From an uncultured Dialister sp. (GTDB taxonomy: Bacteria > Bacillota > Negativicutes > Veillonellales > Dialisteraceae): a stretch of 50,931 nucleotides of DNA. Positions 8,107-17,348 of this stretch are shown here, in pieces. A program made the position numbers and the translations under genes. The DNA lies in the NCBI GenBank assembly GCA_900543455.1, contig UQRR01000004.1, forward strand, positions 1-50,931, read 5' to 3'. Positions within the stretch are counted from its first letter, which is position 1, and the number at the start of each line of letters is the position of its first letter. The notes beneath the pieces are model-generated. The model searched no databases, had not been told where the DNA came from, and worked only from the letters and a program-made list of their open reading frames with translations.

Positions 8107-9564
8107 GCAATACGCGAGTGCTGCTTCGAGTCTATCCATGGTCTTTTCTCTTCCGAAAAGTTCCATCATTTCAAACATGCCCGGGCCTTGGGTCACGCCG
8201 GTCAAAGCGATACGGGTCGGTTCGTAAGCAGCTTTGCCCTTGATGCCCTGTGCTTTCATGCATGCATTGAAGCATTTCTTGATCTCTGCCTGATCGAAGG
8301 TCTCAAGTGCTTTCAGATCTTCAATGAAGGCTTTAAGGAGCTTGCCGCTGGTTTCTTCCTTCATGACAGCAAGGACATCTTCGTCGGTGATCTTCGGCAT
8401 ATCTTCGAAGAAGAATTTCAGCTCATCGGCTGCCTGACCTGCGAAGTAGATGTGGTCTTTCATGAACCAGATGACTTTTTTCAGCCAGTCTTTCTTTTCT
8501 TCACTGACAGCAGCATCCACATAGCCGGCTTTTACAAGGAACGGGAAAATCAGGTCATAGAGCTGGTCTGCATCGAGTTTCTTCATGTACTGGAAATTGA
8601 TCCAGTTCAGCTTATTGATATCGAAGACAGCATCATTCGAGGAGACGCGCTTCATGGAGAACTGTTTGATGAGTTCTTCTTCTGTGAAGATTTCCTGTTC
8701 GCCCTTCGGGGTCCAGCCAAGGAGCGCCAGATAGTTCACGACCGCTTCCGGCAGGTAGCCCATATTTCTGTATTCGGTGACAGAGGTCGCTCCATGGCGC
8801 TTGCTCATCTTCTTATGATCTTCACCGAGGATCAGGGAGATATGACCAAATTTCGGAGGCTTATAGCCAAGTGCTTCATAGATGGCAAGCTGGCGCGGGG
8901 TATTCGAAAGATGTTCTTCCGCGCGGATGACATGGGTGACTTCCATGAAAGCGTCATCGATGACGACAGCGAAATTATAGACCGGGATGCCGTCGGATTT
9001 CATGATGATGAAATCACCGACACCAGCCGCCTGAAATTCAACGTGCCCGCGGACCATGTCGTCAAAAGCGAAGACACCGTCTTTTCTGACCTTGAGGCGG
9101 ACGACCGGCTTTCTGCCTTCCGCTTCGTACTTGGCTTTTTCTTCTTCGGTGAGGTGGCGGCAGTGTTCATCATAGATCGGAGTCTTGCCGGCATCGAGCT
9201 GCGCCTTGCGGCTTTTTTCCAGCTCTTCTGCGCTGCAGTAGCAGTAGTACGCTTTGCCTTCATCGAGAAGTCTCTGTACTTCCTTCTTGTAGAGATCAAG
9301 GCGTTCGGTCTGGCGGTACGGGCCATGCGGGCCGCCTACGTCGATGCCTTCATCCCAGTTCATGCCGAGCCATTTCAGAGAATCTTTGATATTCTCTTCG
9401 GATTCCTTGGTGGAACGCTTCAGATCCGTATCTTCGATGCGGACGAGGAAGGTGCCGTCAGCGTGACGAGCAACCAGCCAGTTGAAGAGCGCGGAGCGCG
9501 CACCACCGATATGAAATGGGCCTGTCGGGCTCGGGGCAAAACGAACTTTCAATTTCTTTTCCAT
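8104..9564 (-). CDS. gltX: Glutamyl-tRNA synthetase
   Basis: GltX charges tRNA-Glu (and in many Firmicutes tRNA-Gln, for later amidation) with glutamate. The 486 residues are normal for the bacterial class I enzyme. The HIGH-type motif is FAPSPTGPFHIGGARSALFN near the N-terminus, the zinc-like insert has CYCSAEE, and the KMSKR motif is intact (EDHKKMSKRHGATSV). The start has GGAG upstream of the ATG at 9564. ispDF ends 16 bases further upstream, so the two genes are probably co-transcribed. The stop codon is supplied by a MITE end. Confidence 0.96.
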   Translation of the reverse strand: MEKKLKVRFAPSPTGPFHIGGARSALFNWLVARHADGTFLVRIEDTDLKRSTKESEENIKDSLKWLGMNWDEGIDVGGPHGPYRQTERLDLYKKEVQRLLDEGKAYYCYCSAEELEKSRKAQLDAGKTPIYDEHCRHLTEEEKAKYEAEGRKPVVRLKVRKDGVFAFDDMVRGHVEFQAAGVGDFIIMKSDGIPVYNFAVVIDDAFMEVTHVIRAEEHLSNTPRQLAIYEALGYKPPKFGHISLILGEDHKKMSKRHGATSVTEYRNMGYLPEAVVNYLALLGWTPKGEQEIFTEEELIKQFSMKRVSSNDAVFDINKLNWINFQYMKKLDADQLYDLIFPFLVKAGYVDAAVSEEKKDWLKKVIWFMKDHIYFAGQAADELKFFFEDMPKITDEDVLAVMKEETSGKLLKAFIEDLKALETFDQAEIKKCFNACMKAQGIKGKAAYEPTRIALTGVTQGPGMFEMMELFGREKTMDRLEAALAYC

Positions 9565-9580
9565 CTGTTAAAACTCCTTC

Positions 9581-10738
9581 TTATTTTCTATAAATGATAA
9601 CGGATGCCAGAGCTGCCATACCTTCCCTGCGGCCCACCGCACCCAATTTTTCATTCGTTGTGGCTTTCACGCCCACCTGATTCTCAGAAATCCCGAGAAG
9701 ATGCGCGATCGATGCTTTCATTTCCGCTATATGCGGCGCAAGCTTCGGCTTCTCCGCGATGACCGTGCTGTCGATATTTCCAGCCTGCCAGCCTTCTTCA
9801 GAAAGGACGCGCGCGACTTCGAGCATAAGCTTTTTGCTGTCCGCTCCCTCATAGCGAGGATCGGTATCGGGGAAATAGTGCCCGATATCAGGAAGACCTG
9901 CTGCGCCAAGCAGCGCATCCATGATGGCATGCAGCAGCACGTCGGCATCCGAGTGGCCCAAGAGACCGCCTGTCTTTGCGATTTCCACGCCGCCAAGCAT
10001 GAGCGGACGGCTTTCATCGTATCGATGTATATCATACCCCTGCCCGATACGGAAGGGCAAGCCCTCTTTTTCGATCATTTTTGTAAATCGGCTCCAATCT
10101 CCCGGTGTCGTTACCTTAAAAAACTGTTCTTTCCCAGGCAGCACCGTGACCGGCACGCCCGCTTTTTCCAGGATCGAAGCGTCATCCGTGATCCCTTCTT
10201 CAGAGGAAAGAGCCTCCATCGACGCTTTGAGCAGCTTCGAAAATGCCCCCTGCGGCGTCTGTGCACGGAAAAGGCGGCTCCGATCCAGCGTCCCCTGCAC
10301 CAATTCTCCATCGACCTCCTTGATGGTATCCACGCAGGGGATACCGACCACGACGGCCGGATGTGCCTCGCTGATGGCAGCAAAGGCCTCATCGATGGTC
10401 TTCCCATCGACGAAAGGACGCGCCCCATCATGCACGAGGACTTTTTCCGAATTCTTCGCAAGACAGGAAAGTCCATTCTTCACCGACTGGGTGCGCGTCG
10501 CTCCGCCCGGTGCGAAGCGGACAGGGATATGGTGCTCGATCCCTTTCAATATGTCAGCAAAAATCGGCTGTTCCTCGACCCTTGCGACGATGATGAGCTC
10601 TTCCAGAAAGCGGCTCTGAAAGACATGCCTTAGCGTATAAGAAATCAGCGAATGGCCCCGATGCTTCAAGAGAAGTTTATTCACAGGAGCCCCCATGCGG
10701 CTGCCCTGACCGGCAGCCACCAGTATGAGACTGTTCAT
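9581..10738 (-). CDS. ispDF: Bifunctional IspD-IspF enzyme of the MEP pathway
   Basis: A fusion of two isoprenoid-synthesis enzymes. Residues 1 to about 225 are IspD, 2-C-methyl-D-erythritol 4-phosphate cytidylyltransferase (VAAGQGSRMGAPVNKLLL, VLVHDGARPF, DDASILEKAG). Residues about 230-385 are IspF, the 2,4-cyclodiphosphate synthase, with metal ligands in GYDIHRY and the segments GLLGHSDADVLLHAIMDALL, DIGHYFPDTD and KATTNEKLGAVGR. IspD and IspF are adjacent or fused in many bacteria, although they catalyse non-consecutive steps (IspE lies between). The ATG at 10738 is followed by a normal IspD N-terminus. Confidence 0.95.
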   Translation of the reverse strand: MNSLILVAAGQGSRMGAPVNKLLLKHRGHSLISYTLRHVFQSRFLEELIIVARVEEQPIFADILKGIEHHIPVRFAPGGATRTQSVKNGLSCLAKNSEKVLVHDGARPFVDGKTIDEAFAAISEAHPAVVVGIPCVDTIKEVDGELVQGTLDRSRLFRAQTPQGAFSKLLKASMEALSSEEGITDDASILEKAGVPVTVLPGKEQFFKVTTPGDWSRFTKMIEKEGLPFRIGQGYDIHRYDESRPLMLGGVEIAKTGGLLGHSDADVLLHAIMDALLGAAGLPDIGHYFPDTDPRYEGADSKKLMLEVARVLSEEGWQAGNIDSTVIAEKPKLAPHIAEMKASIAHLLGISENQVGVKATTNEKLGAVGRREGMAALASVIIYRK

Positions 10739-10754
10739 AAATACATGTACTCCT

Positions 10755-11141
10755 AAATGGGTTTGAGGGTTTAAAGGTTCAGGGTTCAGGGTTCAGGGTT
10801 AGCCTCGGGGCGTGCCGCCCTTTAATTACGTGCGAAAGAGGTTCAGCGGGTTCTATAGGTTCGGAGGGTTCAGAGGGGGGTGGTGCGGCGCATAAAAATC
10901 AGAAGCGCCGCGGAGTTTTGATAGCGCTTTGCGCGCATCGTCATTTCGAGCGTAGTCGAGAAATCTTTATTGCAGAACGCTCATCGCCTGATGTGAGGCA
11001 GCACCAGGACATCGTTTTCCCTCGGCGCATACACACTGATTCCCGCAGTGCAGTAAAGATCCCTCGGCTACGCTCGGGATGACGATGCCGGCGAATCCCA
11101 GTCACCAGTTACTCCTAATCCCTAATCCCTAGCTACTAATC
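10755..11141. repeat. Modular intergenic repeat mosaic
   Basis: In plus-strand order: GGGTTCA heptamers (10762-10799); the AGCCTCGGGGCGTGCCGCCC module (10800-10850); GGTTCA repeats; the GCGGCGC palindrome (10882-10912); the CGTCATTTCGAGCG element (10939-11084); then AGTCACC and AATCCCT heptamers (11095-11141). The last array provides the TAG stop of yacL. No gene is seen. Confidence 0.88.
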
Positions 11142-12242
11142 CTATTCTTCGAGCTTCGCAAAGATCATCTTCCCTGCCGAGGTCTGAAGGACGGAGGTGA
11201 TGATGACGGCGACTTCCTTGCCGATGCTTTTGCTGCCGTCTTCAACGACGATCATCGTGCCGTCGTCAAGGTAGGCGACCCCCTGGCCTTCTTCCTTACC
11301 ATTCTTCACGAGCTGGACGAAAATCTGCTCGCCGGGAATGACAGCCGGCTTCACAGCGATGGCAAGATCATTCACATTCAGGACGGCGACGCCCTGCAGC
11401 TCCGCGACTTTATTCAGGTTGTAGTCATTGGTGATGATCTTGTAGCCCTTCTCTCGGGCGAGCTTAATGAGCTTGGAGTCCACCTCATTGATCTCCTCGA
11501 AATCATCGGTGATGATCTTGATGTCATCGCGGTTCTTCTTACGCATATGGTTCAGGATATCCAGTCCGCGGCGGCCGCGATTTCTTTTCAGCACGTCCGA
11601 GCTGTCTGCGATCTTCTGCAATTCTTCCAGCACAAAGACAGGCACCACGATGGGGCCTTCCAGAAATCCTGTCTGGAAAATATCTGCCACACGTCCATCG
11701 ATGATGATATTTGTATCGAGGAGCTTGCCGATGCGCTGTTTTTCCTTTGATTTCTTTTTCTCGCTCTTTTCTTCCGCATGCAGCTTAAACCAGCCGGCCA
11801 TTTCAGCCTTCTTGCTGACTGCGAGATGCATCCCCAGGTACCCGAGCACGATGGACAGCACGACAGAGACATATGGCCCGATGAAAGGCACCGAGCTGAA
11901 GGCGAGGCCGACCAGGTTCGCAATGATGAGCCCGAGGAAAAGCCCGAGCGTCCCCGCGATGAGATCCTGCGTATTCATGGCAGAGAGCGACTTCTCCATA
12001 CGCGACGTCAGCGCGAAAAGGCGGGAAATCAGGTAGGGCGACACGGCGCAGCCTACAATAGCTCCTAAAATACCGCCCAAAAGCATCGTCGCCAGAGACA
12101 TGAAGGTGATCCCCAGAATGGTCTCCGTCAGGACAGAGCTCGGGAGCAGTGCTGTCAGCACTGACTCGCCCTGCCTCGAAAGCACGACGCCAAGAACGGT
12201 AAAGAGCAGGATGAATATCAATCGTAATATTTTTTCCGGCAT
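11142..12242 (-). CDS. yacL: PIN/TRAM domain membrane protein (YacL)
   Basis: A membrane-anchored PIN-domain protein of 366 residues. Four transmembrane segments fill about residues 5-145, a linker rich in K and E follows, then a PIN nuclease domain (about 172-290) starting LLDTNIIIDGRVADIF with acidic residues in VFVLEELQKIAD, TDDFEEINEVDSKL and ITNDYNLNK. A TRAM domain occupies the C-terminus (GEQIFVQLVKNGKEEGQGVAYLDDGTMIVVEDG). The metal-binding acidic set looks complete. In Firmicutes this gene usually sits by radA and ispD, as here. Its physiological RNA substrate is not established. Confidence 0.92.
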   Translation of the reverse strand: MPEKILRLIFILLFTVLGVVLSRQGESVLTALLPSSVLTETILGITFMSLATMLLGGILGAIVGCAVSPYLISRLFALTSRMEKSLSAMNTQDLIAGTLGLFLGLIIANLVGLAFSSVPFIGPYVSVVLSIVLGYLGMHLAVSKKAEMAGWFKLHAEEKSEKKKSKEKQRIGKLLDTNIIIDGRVADIFQTGFLEGPIVVPVFVLEELQKIADSSDVLKRNRGRRGLDILNHMRKKNRDDIKIITDDFEEINEVDSKLIKLAREKGYKIITNDYNLNKVAELQGVAVLNVNDLAIAVKPAVIPGEQIFVQLVKNGKEEGQGVAYLDDGTMIVVEDGSKSIGKEVAVIITSVLQTSAGKMIFAKLEE

Positions 12243-12329
12243 CTTGAATCCTCTTTGATTACACTATGTTTTTGTAGAAAACAACTTTTTCAGATAGTAA
12301 GTCCATTTTTACATTTTAAGTATTATCTT

Positions 12330-12338
12330 ATTATAGCA
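12330..12338 (-). promoter_or_regulatory. Extended -10 promoter for yacL
   Basis: Minus-strand TGCTATAAT lies about 88 bases upstream of the yacL start. No clear -35 is seen. Confidence 0.5.
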
Positions 12339-12384
12339 AACTTTCGCTCTCATTTATACCGGAAATGAAAAATTTTGTTGATGA

Positions 12385-12870
12385 TTGATGGTTGACAGTT
12401 GGCAGGTTCAGGGTTAGCCCGTGGGGCGGGGCTCCCCATGATTACGTTTGAAAACTCTGCTCGAATGAGGAATTAGGAATGGTGGTGCGGCGCATAAAAG
12501 TCAGAAGCGCCGCGGAGTTTTGATAGCGCTTCGCGCGCATCGGTCATTTCGAGCGTAGCCGAGGGTCTTTATTGCAGAACGCTCATCGCCTGATGTGAGG
12601 CAGTACTAGGACATCGTTTTCCCTCAGCGCATACACGCTGATTCCCGCAGTGCAGTAAAGATCCCTCGGCTACGCTCGGGATGACGATGCCGGCGAATGC
12701 TAGTCACTCCTAATCCCCAATCCCTAATCCCTAGCTACTCAATACCACCTTCGGGCATCGCCTCATATATACTTGCGGCAAAGCTGCCACCTTCATTCCT
12801 AATTCCTCATTCCTCACTCAGGCAGAGCTTTCATCCCCAATCAAGGAGCAGCACGCCCCGTAGACTCCCC
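12385..12870. repeat. Large modular repeat mosaic
   Basis: The 628-base gap between radA and yacL holds nearly every module: GGTTCAGGGTTAG (12405-12418), AGCCCGTGGGGCG (12416-12440), GAATGAGGAATTAGGAAT heptamers (about 12463-12480), the GCGGCGC palindrome (12484-12515), the CGTCATTTCGAGCG-like element (12541-12686), AATCCCT heptamers (12708-12735), the CGGGCATCGCC...GCGGCAAAGC module (12750-12790), AATTCCT heptamers (12797-12820) and a reversed AGCACGCCCCG module (12845-12860). Outer modules repeat in inverted order, giving the whole locus a palindrome-like plan. The radA TAG stop is at its edge. Confidence 0.88.
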
Positions 12871-14259
12871 CTATTTCACTGCTTCCATCACATCTTTCAG
12901 ATTTCTGACGAAGATGGTATGTTCTCTGACCTCGTCCAGATGATGCGCTTCATAATAGGCGAGGACTTCTTTTTTATTGCGCTCCGACAGGATGAAATGG
13001 GTAAATTTCATCTTGAGCGCTTCTTTGAGACGAAGGGTGATGCGGGAAACGGGCATGATTTCTCCGGTGAGGCCGATCTCTCCGAGCGCCATGAGGTTCT
13101 GCGGGACAGGGACATCGCCTCTGACGGAGATCAGCGCGAGTGCGACAGCCAGGTCGGCGGCAGTTTCTTTCACACGGAAGCCGCCCGCCACATTGAGATA
13201 CACATCTTCGGTCGAGAAGGGGATACGCCCGCGGCGTTCCAAGACGGCAAGGAGGATGATCATGCGGTTATAGTCATAGCCCGCCGCGATGCGGCGAGGA
13301 ATAGCGAGGACGGAGTGAACCGTGAGTGCCTGGATTTCTACAAGGACAGGACGCAGCCCTTCCATGCAGGCGACGACGGTGGAGCCGGGTGTCTGGCTTA
13401 TGCGGTCACGGAGCAGGTACTTTGACGGGTCTTCGATGCCTTTGAGTCCCTGCCCTTCCATGACGAAGAGTCCGGACTCTGCGGTGGAGCCGAAACGGTT
13501 CTTCACTGTCCTCAGCACACGGAACTGGTAGCTGCGGTCGCCTTCCAAGTAGAAGACCACGTCGACCATGTGCTCCAAGATGCGCGGCCCCGCGAGATTT
13601 CCTTCCTTTGTCACATGGCCGATGATCATGACGGCGATATTCTCGCTTTTCGCAAGGCGCACGAGCACGGCGGTACAGTCACGGATCTGCGCGGGGCTTC
13701 CCATCGGGGATTCATTGGCAGAAAGATACATCGTCTGGATGGAGTCGATGACCAGCATGGATGGCTTTTCTTTTTCTGCCTCAGAGACGATGGCATCCAG
13801 ATTGCCGCCGGAATAGACGAAGAGATCGTCATCAGCAGCGCCGAGCCTCTCAGCGCGCATCTTGATCTGTGCTTCGGACTCTTCCCCGCTCGCATAAAGG
13901 ACGCTCCGCCCCGCCTTTGCCATGGCGTGGCAGACCTGGAGAATCAGTGTCGACTTGCCGATCCCCGGCTCGCCGCCCCAAAGGATGACGGAGCCGGGTA
14001 CGACGCCGCCCCCGAGCGGACGATCGACCTCGGGCATCGCCAGCTGCATGCGTTCATGGTTTTCCAGATTCACTTCCGAGAGCTTCTGCGGCCGCTTGCT
14101 GCTGACCACCTCATGCGTCGTCCGCAGCTGCTTGGGGAGGACTTCCTCCACCGTCTCCTCGAGTGTATTCCATGAGCCGCACTGCGGGCATCGCCCCATC
14201 CATCTCACAGTCTCTGCCCCGCAGTTCGAGCAGACGAATTTGGTTCGGTTCTTGGCCAT
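12871..14259 (-). CDS. radA: DNA repair protein RadA (Sms)
   Basis: RadA is a hexameric DnaB-like branch-migration helicase that helps RecA-driven recombination. The 462 residues show the N-terminal zinc finger (CSNCG...CPQCG), Walker A GEPGIGKSTLILQ (about residues 92-104), Walker B MLVIDSIQTM, the RadA-specific KNRFGSTAE motif (about 250-260) and a C-terminal Lon-protease-like domain with LNVAGGFRVKETAADLAVALAL. A clear ribosome site (AAAGGAG) lies upstream of the ATG. It follows clpC, a common neighbour in Firmicutes. Confidence 0.95.
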   Translation of the reverse strand: MAKNRTKFVCSNCGAETVRWMGRCPQCGSWNTLEETVEEVLPKQLRTTHEVVSSKRPQKLSEVNLENHERMQLAMPEVDRPLGGGVVPGSVILWGGEPGIGKSTLILQVCHAMAKAGRSVLYASGEESEAQIKMRAERLGAADDDLFVYSGGNLDAIVSEAEKEKPSMLVIDSIQTMYLSANESPMGSPAQIRDCTAVLVRLAKSENIAVMIIGHVTKEGNLAGPRILEHMVDVVFYLEGDRSYQFRVLRTVKNRFGSTAESGLFVMEGQGLKGIEDPSKYLLRDRISQTPGSTVVACMEGLRPVLVEIQALTVHSVLAIPRRIAAGYDYNRMIILLAVLERRGRIPFSTEDVYLNVAGGFRVKETAADLAVALALISVRGDVPVPQNLMALGEIGLTGEIMPVSRITLRLKEALKMKFTHFILSERNKKEVLAYYEAHHLDEVREHTIFVRNLKDVMEAVK

Positions 14260-14309
14260 GGACGTATCTCCTTTATCATCATATCGTTCATCAGTACACT
14301 ATACAATTT

Positions 14310-14435
14310 CTCAAAGTTAGGAGTGAGAAGTGAGGAGTGGTGGTGGCGGCTTCGCCGCAATTTTATCATTCGGCGCTTCGCGCCGCACCTTCCCCGTTGA
14401 ACCTTCAGACCCCAGAGAACCCGTTGAACCCCTAA
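14310..14435. repeat. Short modular repeat locus
   Basis: Contains a GTGAGAA/GTGAGGA heptamer array (14318-14338), the hairpin module GGTGGCGGCTTCGCCGC (14340-14358), a second GC hairpin (GGCGCTTCGCGCC, 14373-14385) and GAACC-type repeats at the right side. Confidence 0.75.
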
Positions 14436-14441
14436 AAACAC

Positions 14442-14488
14442 AAAAAGAGTGCAACGGGAAATGTCTACTACATTTCCATTGCACTCTT
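14442..14488 (-). terminator. Rho-independent terminator of clpC
   Basis: The stem GAGTGCAATGGAAATG pairs with CATTTCCCGTTGCACTC around the loop TAGTAGA and is followed on the minus strand by TTTTTGTGTTTTT, 30 bases past the clpC stop. Confidence 0.9.
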
Positions 14489-14517
14489 ATTATATCATCT
14501 GCCTAAAGGCGATGGCA

Positions 14518-16926
14518 TCATTCCGCGTGGAAAGTCAGCTTGCCATCCTTGGCATCCATATGGAGGACTTTCTTCTTTTCGAGCCCCTCCTGCAGAATGA
14601 GCTCGGAGATCGGGTCTTCGACTTCTTTCTGGATGGTGCGGCGCAGCGGACGGGCACCGTATTCCACATCGGTACCATGATCGATGAGGAGCTTTTTCGC
14701 TTCTTCGCTGGCATCGAGCTTCACTTCGAAGTGCGCGAGCTTCTCACCGACCTTGGCAAGCATCAGGTTCACGATAGAGGAAAGATCGGTAGCGGTGAGC
14801 GGATGGAAGACGATAATCTCATCGATACGGTTGATGAATTCCGGACGGAGCGTGTGTTTCACTTCATCCATCATCAGCTTCTTCACATCCTCGAAGGTTT
14901 CCTTCTTCTCGCCTTTGTCCTCTGCTTTGAATCCCAGTTTCTTCATCTGGTTTTTCAAGAGGGCAGAGCCAAGGTTACTGGTCATGATGATGACAGCATT
15001 CGTGAAGTCCACGGTGCGGCCCTGACCATCGGTCAGACGACCATCATCGAGTACCTGCAGAAGGATATTGAAGAAATCCGGATGCGCCTTTTCGACTTCA
15101 TCGAAGAGGATGACGCTGTACGGCGTCTTTCTCACGGCATCGGTCAGCTGGCCGCCTTCTTCATAGCCGACATATCCTGGAGGCGCACCGACAAGACGGG
15201 ACACTTCGTGTTTCTCCATGTATTCCGACATATCGAAACGAATCATATTTTTCTCACTGCCAAACATGCATTCAGCGAGCGCTCTGGCCAGCTCTGTCTT
15301 GCCGACACCGGTCGAGCCGAGGAAGAGGAAGGAACCAATCGGACGTTTCGGATCCTTCATGCCGGCACGCGCACGACGGATCGCCGTGGCGACAGCATGG
15401 ACAGCCTCATCCTGACCGACCACTCTCTTATGCAGCTCTTCTTCCAGATGGAGCAGGCGCTCGGAGTCGCTCTTCTTCAGATTCTGCAGCGGTACCCCCG
15501 TCCATTTAGCGACGACTTCTGCCACATCTTCCTCCGTGACTTTAAGATCATCATGATCCGCACCCTTCCAGTCCTTCTTCATGAGGGCGATCTCACTCTG
15601 CATCTTCTTGGCAGCATCACGATACTCGGCGGCTTTTTCAAAATCCTGCGAAGCCACAGCCGCTTCCTTTTCTTTCAAAAGGGAGGCCAGCTTTTCTTCC
15701 TTCTCTTTCAGCGCATCCGGTGTCGAAGACGCTTCCATGCGGACCTTGGCGGCGGCTTCATCGATGACATCGATGGCTTTATCAGGCTGGAAACGATCCG
15801 TGATGTAACGACCGGAAAGTTCGACAGCCGCTTTCATTGCTTCATCGGTGATCTTCGCTTTATGAAAGGCTTCGTAGCGATCACGCAGTCCCTTCAAGAT
15901 CTTCAGCGTATCTTCCGGTGTCGGTTCACCGACTTTGACCGGCTGGAACCGGCGTTCCAAAGCGGCATCCTTTTCGATATACTTCTTATATTCTTTCAAA
16001 GTGGTCGCACCGATGCAGCGCAGCTCCCCGCGTGCAAGAGCCGGTTTCATGATATTGGCTGCATCCATGGAGCCTTCCGACGAGCCTGCTCCCACCAGTG
16101 TATGCAGTTCATCGACGAAAAGGATCCAGTCTTTATGTTTCTTCACTTCATCAATGACTTTTTTCAGCCGTTCCTCAAATTCGCCTCTGTACTTGGTACC
16201 GGCGACGACGGAGGACATATTGAGAGAAATCACATGGCAGTCCTTCAGGATCTCCGGCACATCATGAGAAACGATCCGCTGTGCAAGCCCTTCTGCGATG
16301 GCTGTCTTGCCTACGCCCGGCTCACCGATGAGGACAGGGTTGTTCTTATTTCTGCGGGACAGGATCTGGATCACACGATTGATCTCCGTCTGGCGTCCGA
16401 TGACAGGGTCGATCTTACCCTGCTTGGCTTTTTCATTGAGGTCGATGGCAAAATCACCCATCTCTCCCAGCTCTGCACTGCCTTCTCCATTTCCGTCTTC
16501 CGAAATATAGGTATCGAAGGCTTTCTGCAGCTTCTCCTGTGTCACGCCGAAATGCTCCAGGATCTGCATCGCAACGCCGCTGCCTTCCCGAAGAATGGCA
16601 AGCAGCAGATGCTCCGTGCCGACGAAGGAATTGCCAAGATCATTGGCTTCCTCCAGCGCCATTTCCAGCACCCGTTTCGTCCGCGGCGCTACATACAGCT
16701 CACGGCGAGAGAAGAAGCCGCTCCTTCCCTGCCCGGCGAGCAGCGGCTCCACCGCCTCTACGGTCACGCCGAGCGAATTCAGGATCTTGCCGCCGGCCGA
16801 ATCTTTTTCGTGGGCAATGCCCAAAAGCAGATGCTCGGTCCCCAAATAATCACTGCCCAGCTTCGAAGCCTCTTCTCCTGCAAATTTCCAGGCATTTTTT
16901 ACACCATCTGTATATCTGTCTTCCAT
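14518..16926 (-). CDS. clpC: ClpC AAA+ unfoldase
   Basis: ClpC unfolds proteins for degradation by ClpP and in Firmicutes works with adaptors such as McsA/McsB or MecA. The 802 residues hold two N-terminal Clp-N repeats (about 1-145), a first AAA module with Walker A GEPGVGKTAIAEGLAQR, a middle region with a UVR motif (DFEKAAEYRDAAKKMQSEI, about 425-445), a second AAA module with Walker A GSTGVGKTELARALAE, and a C-terminal D2-small domain. The start has AGGAGG upstream. It is separated from mcsA by about 420 bases of repeats, and there is no mcsB between them. Confidence 0.95.
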   Translation of the reverse strand: MEDRYTDGVKNAWKFAGEEASKLGSDYLGTEHLLLGIAHEKDSAGGKILNSLGVTVEAVEPLLAGQGRSGFFSRRELYVAPRTKRVLEMALEEANDLGNSFVGTEHLLLAILREGSGVAMQILEHFGVTQEKLQKAFDTYISEDGNGEGSAELGEMGDFAIDLNEKAKQGKIDPVIGRQTEINRVIQILSRRNKNNPVLIGEPGVGKTAIAEGLAQRIVSHDVPEILKDCHVISLNMSSVVAGTKYRGEFEERLKKVIDEVKKHKDWILFVDELHTLVGAGSSEGSMDAANIMKPALARGELRCIGATTLKEYKKYIEKDAALERRFQPVKVGEPTPEDTLKILKGLRDRYEAFHKAKITDEAMKAAVELSGRYITDRFQPDKAIDVIDEAAAKVRMEASSTPDALKEKEEKLASLLKEKEAAVASQDFEKAAEYRDAAKKMQSEIALMKKDWKGADHDDLKVTEEDVAEVVAKWTGVPLQNLKKSDSERLLHLEEELHKRVVGQDEAVHAVATAIRRARAGMKDPKRPIGSFLFLGSTGVGKTELARALAECMFGSEKNMIRFDMSEYMEKHEVSRLVGAPPGYVGYEEGGQLTDAVRKTPYSVILFDEVEKAHPDFFNILLQVLDDGRLTDGQGRTVDFTNAVIIMTSNLGSALLKNQMKKLGFKAEDKGEKKETFEDVKKLMMDEVKHTLRPEFINRIDEIIVFHPLTATDLSSIVNLMLAKVGEKLAHFEVKLDASEEAKKLLIDHGTDVEYGARPLRRTIQKEVEDPISELILQEGLEKKKVLHMDAKDGKLTFHAE

Positions 16927-16959
16927 AGAAATCCCTCCTTTGTTTTGGGGCTTTAGGTA

Positions 16960-17348
16960 TTACTTCTAATAGGTTTAGGTTTTAAGGGGTTAGCCCATGG
17001 GGCGTGCTGTCCCTTGATTGTGGATGAAAGCTTTGCTCTCTAGTTAAAAGTGAGGAGTTAGGAGTGAGGAGTGAGGAGTGGTAGTGCGGCGCATTTCGTC
17101 ATCCTGAGCGGAGAAAAGCGTCGTATGTTAGAAAATGGCTAATCTGGAATATGAGAACTGAGTCGAAGGATCTAAGCGCCGTGAGTAAAAATAATGTCGA
17201 TGCCCGAAGGTGGCATTTAGTCACCAGTCACTTGATACTCCTAATCCCTGCTTTCAAACTTCAGGGTTGTGGTGGCGGCTTCGCCGCAAATATATGAAAC
17301 GATGCCCGAAAGCGGTATTCAAGTCACCAGTCACTAGTCACTTTTCAC
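16960..17348. repeat. Modular repeat mosaic where mcsB would be expected
   Basis: Contains AGCCCATGGGGCGTGCTGTCCC (16988-17010), GTGAGGA heptamers (17050-17080), a GCGGCGC fragment (17085), a CGTCATCCTGAGCG...GAAGGATC element (17098-17172), AGTCACC heptamers (17218-17235), the GGTGGCGGCTTCGCCGC hairpin (17271-17288) and AGTCACC/AGTCACT to the mcsA stop. No remnant of the McsB kinase was recognised. Confidence 0.85.
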
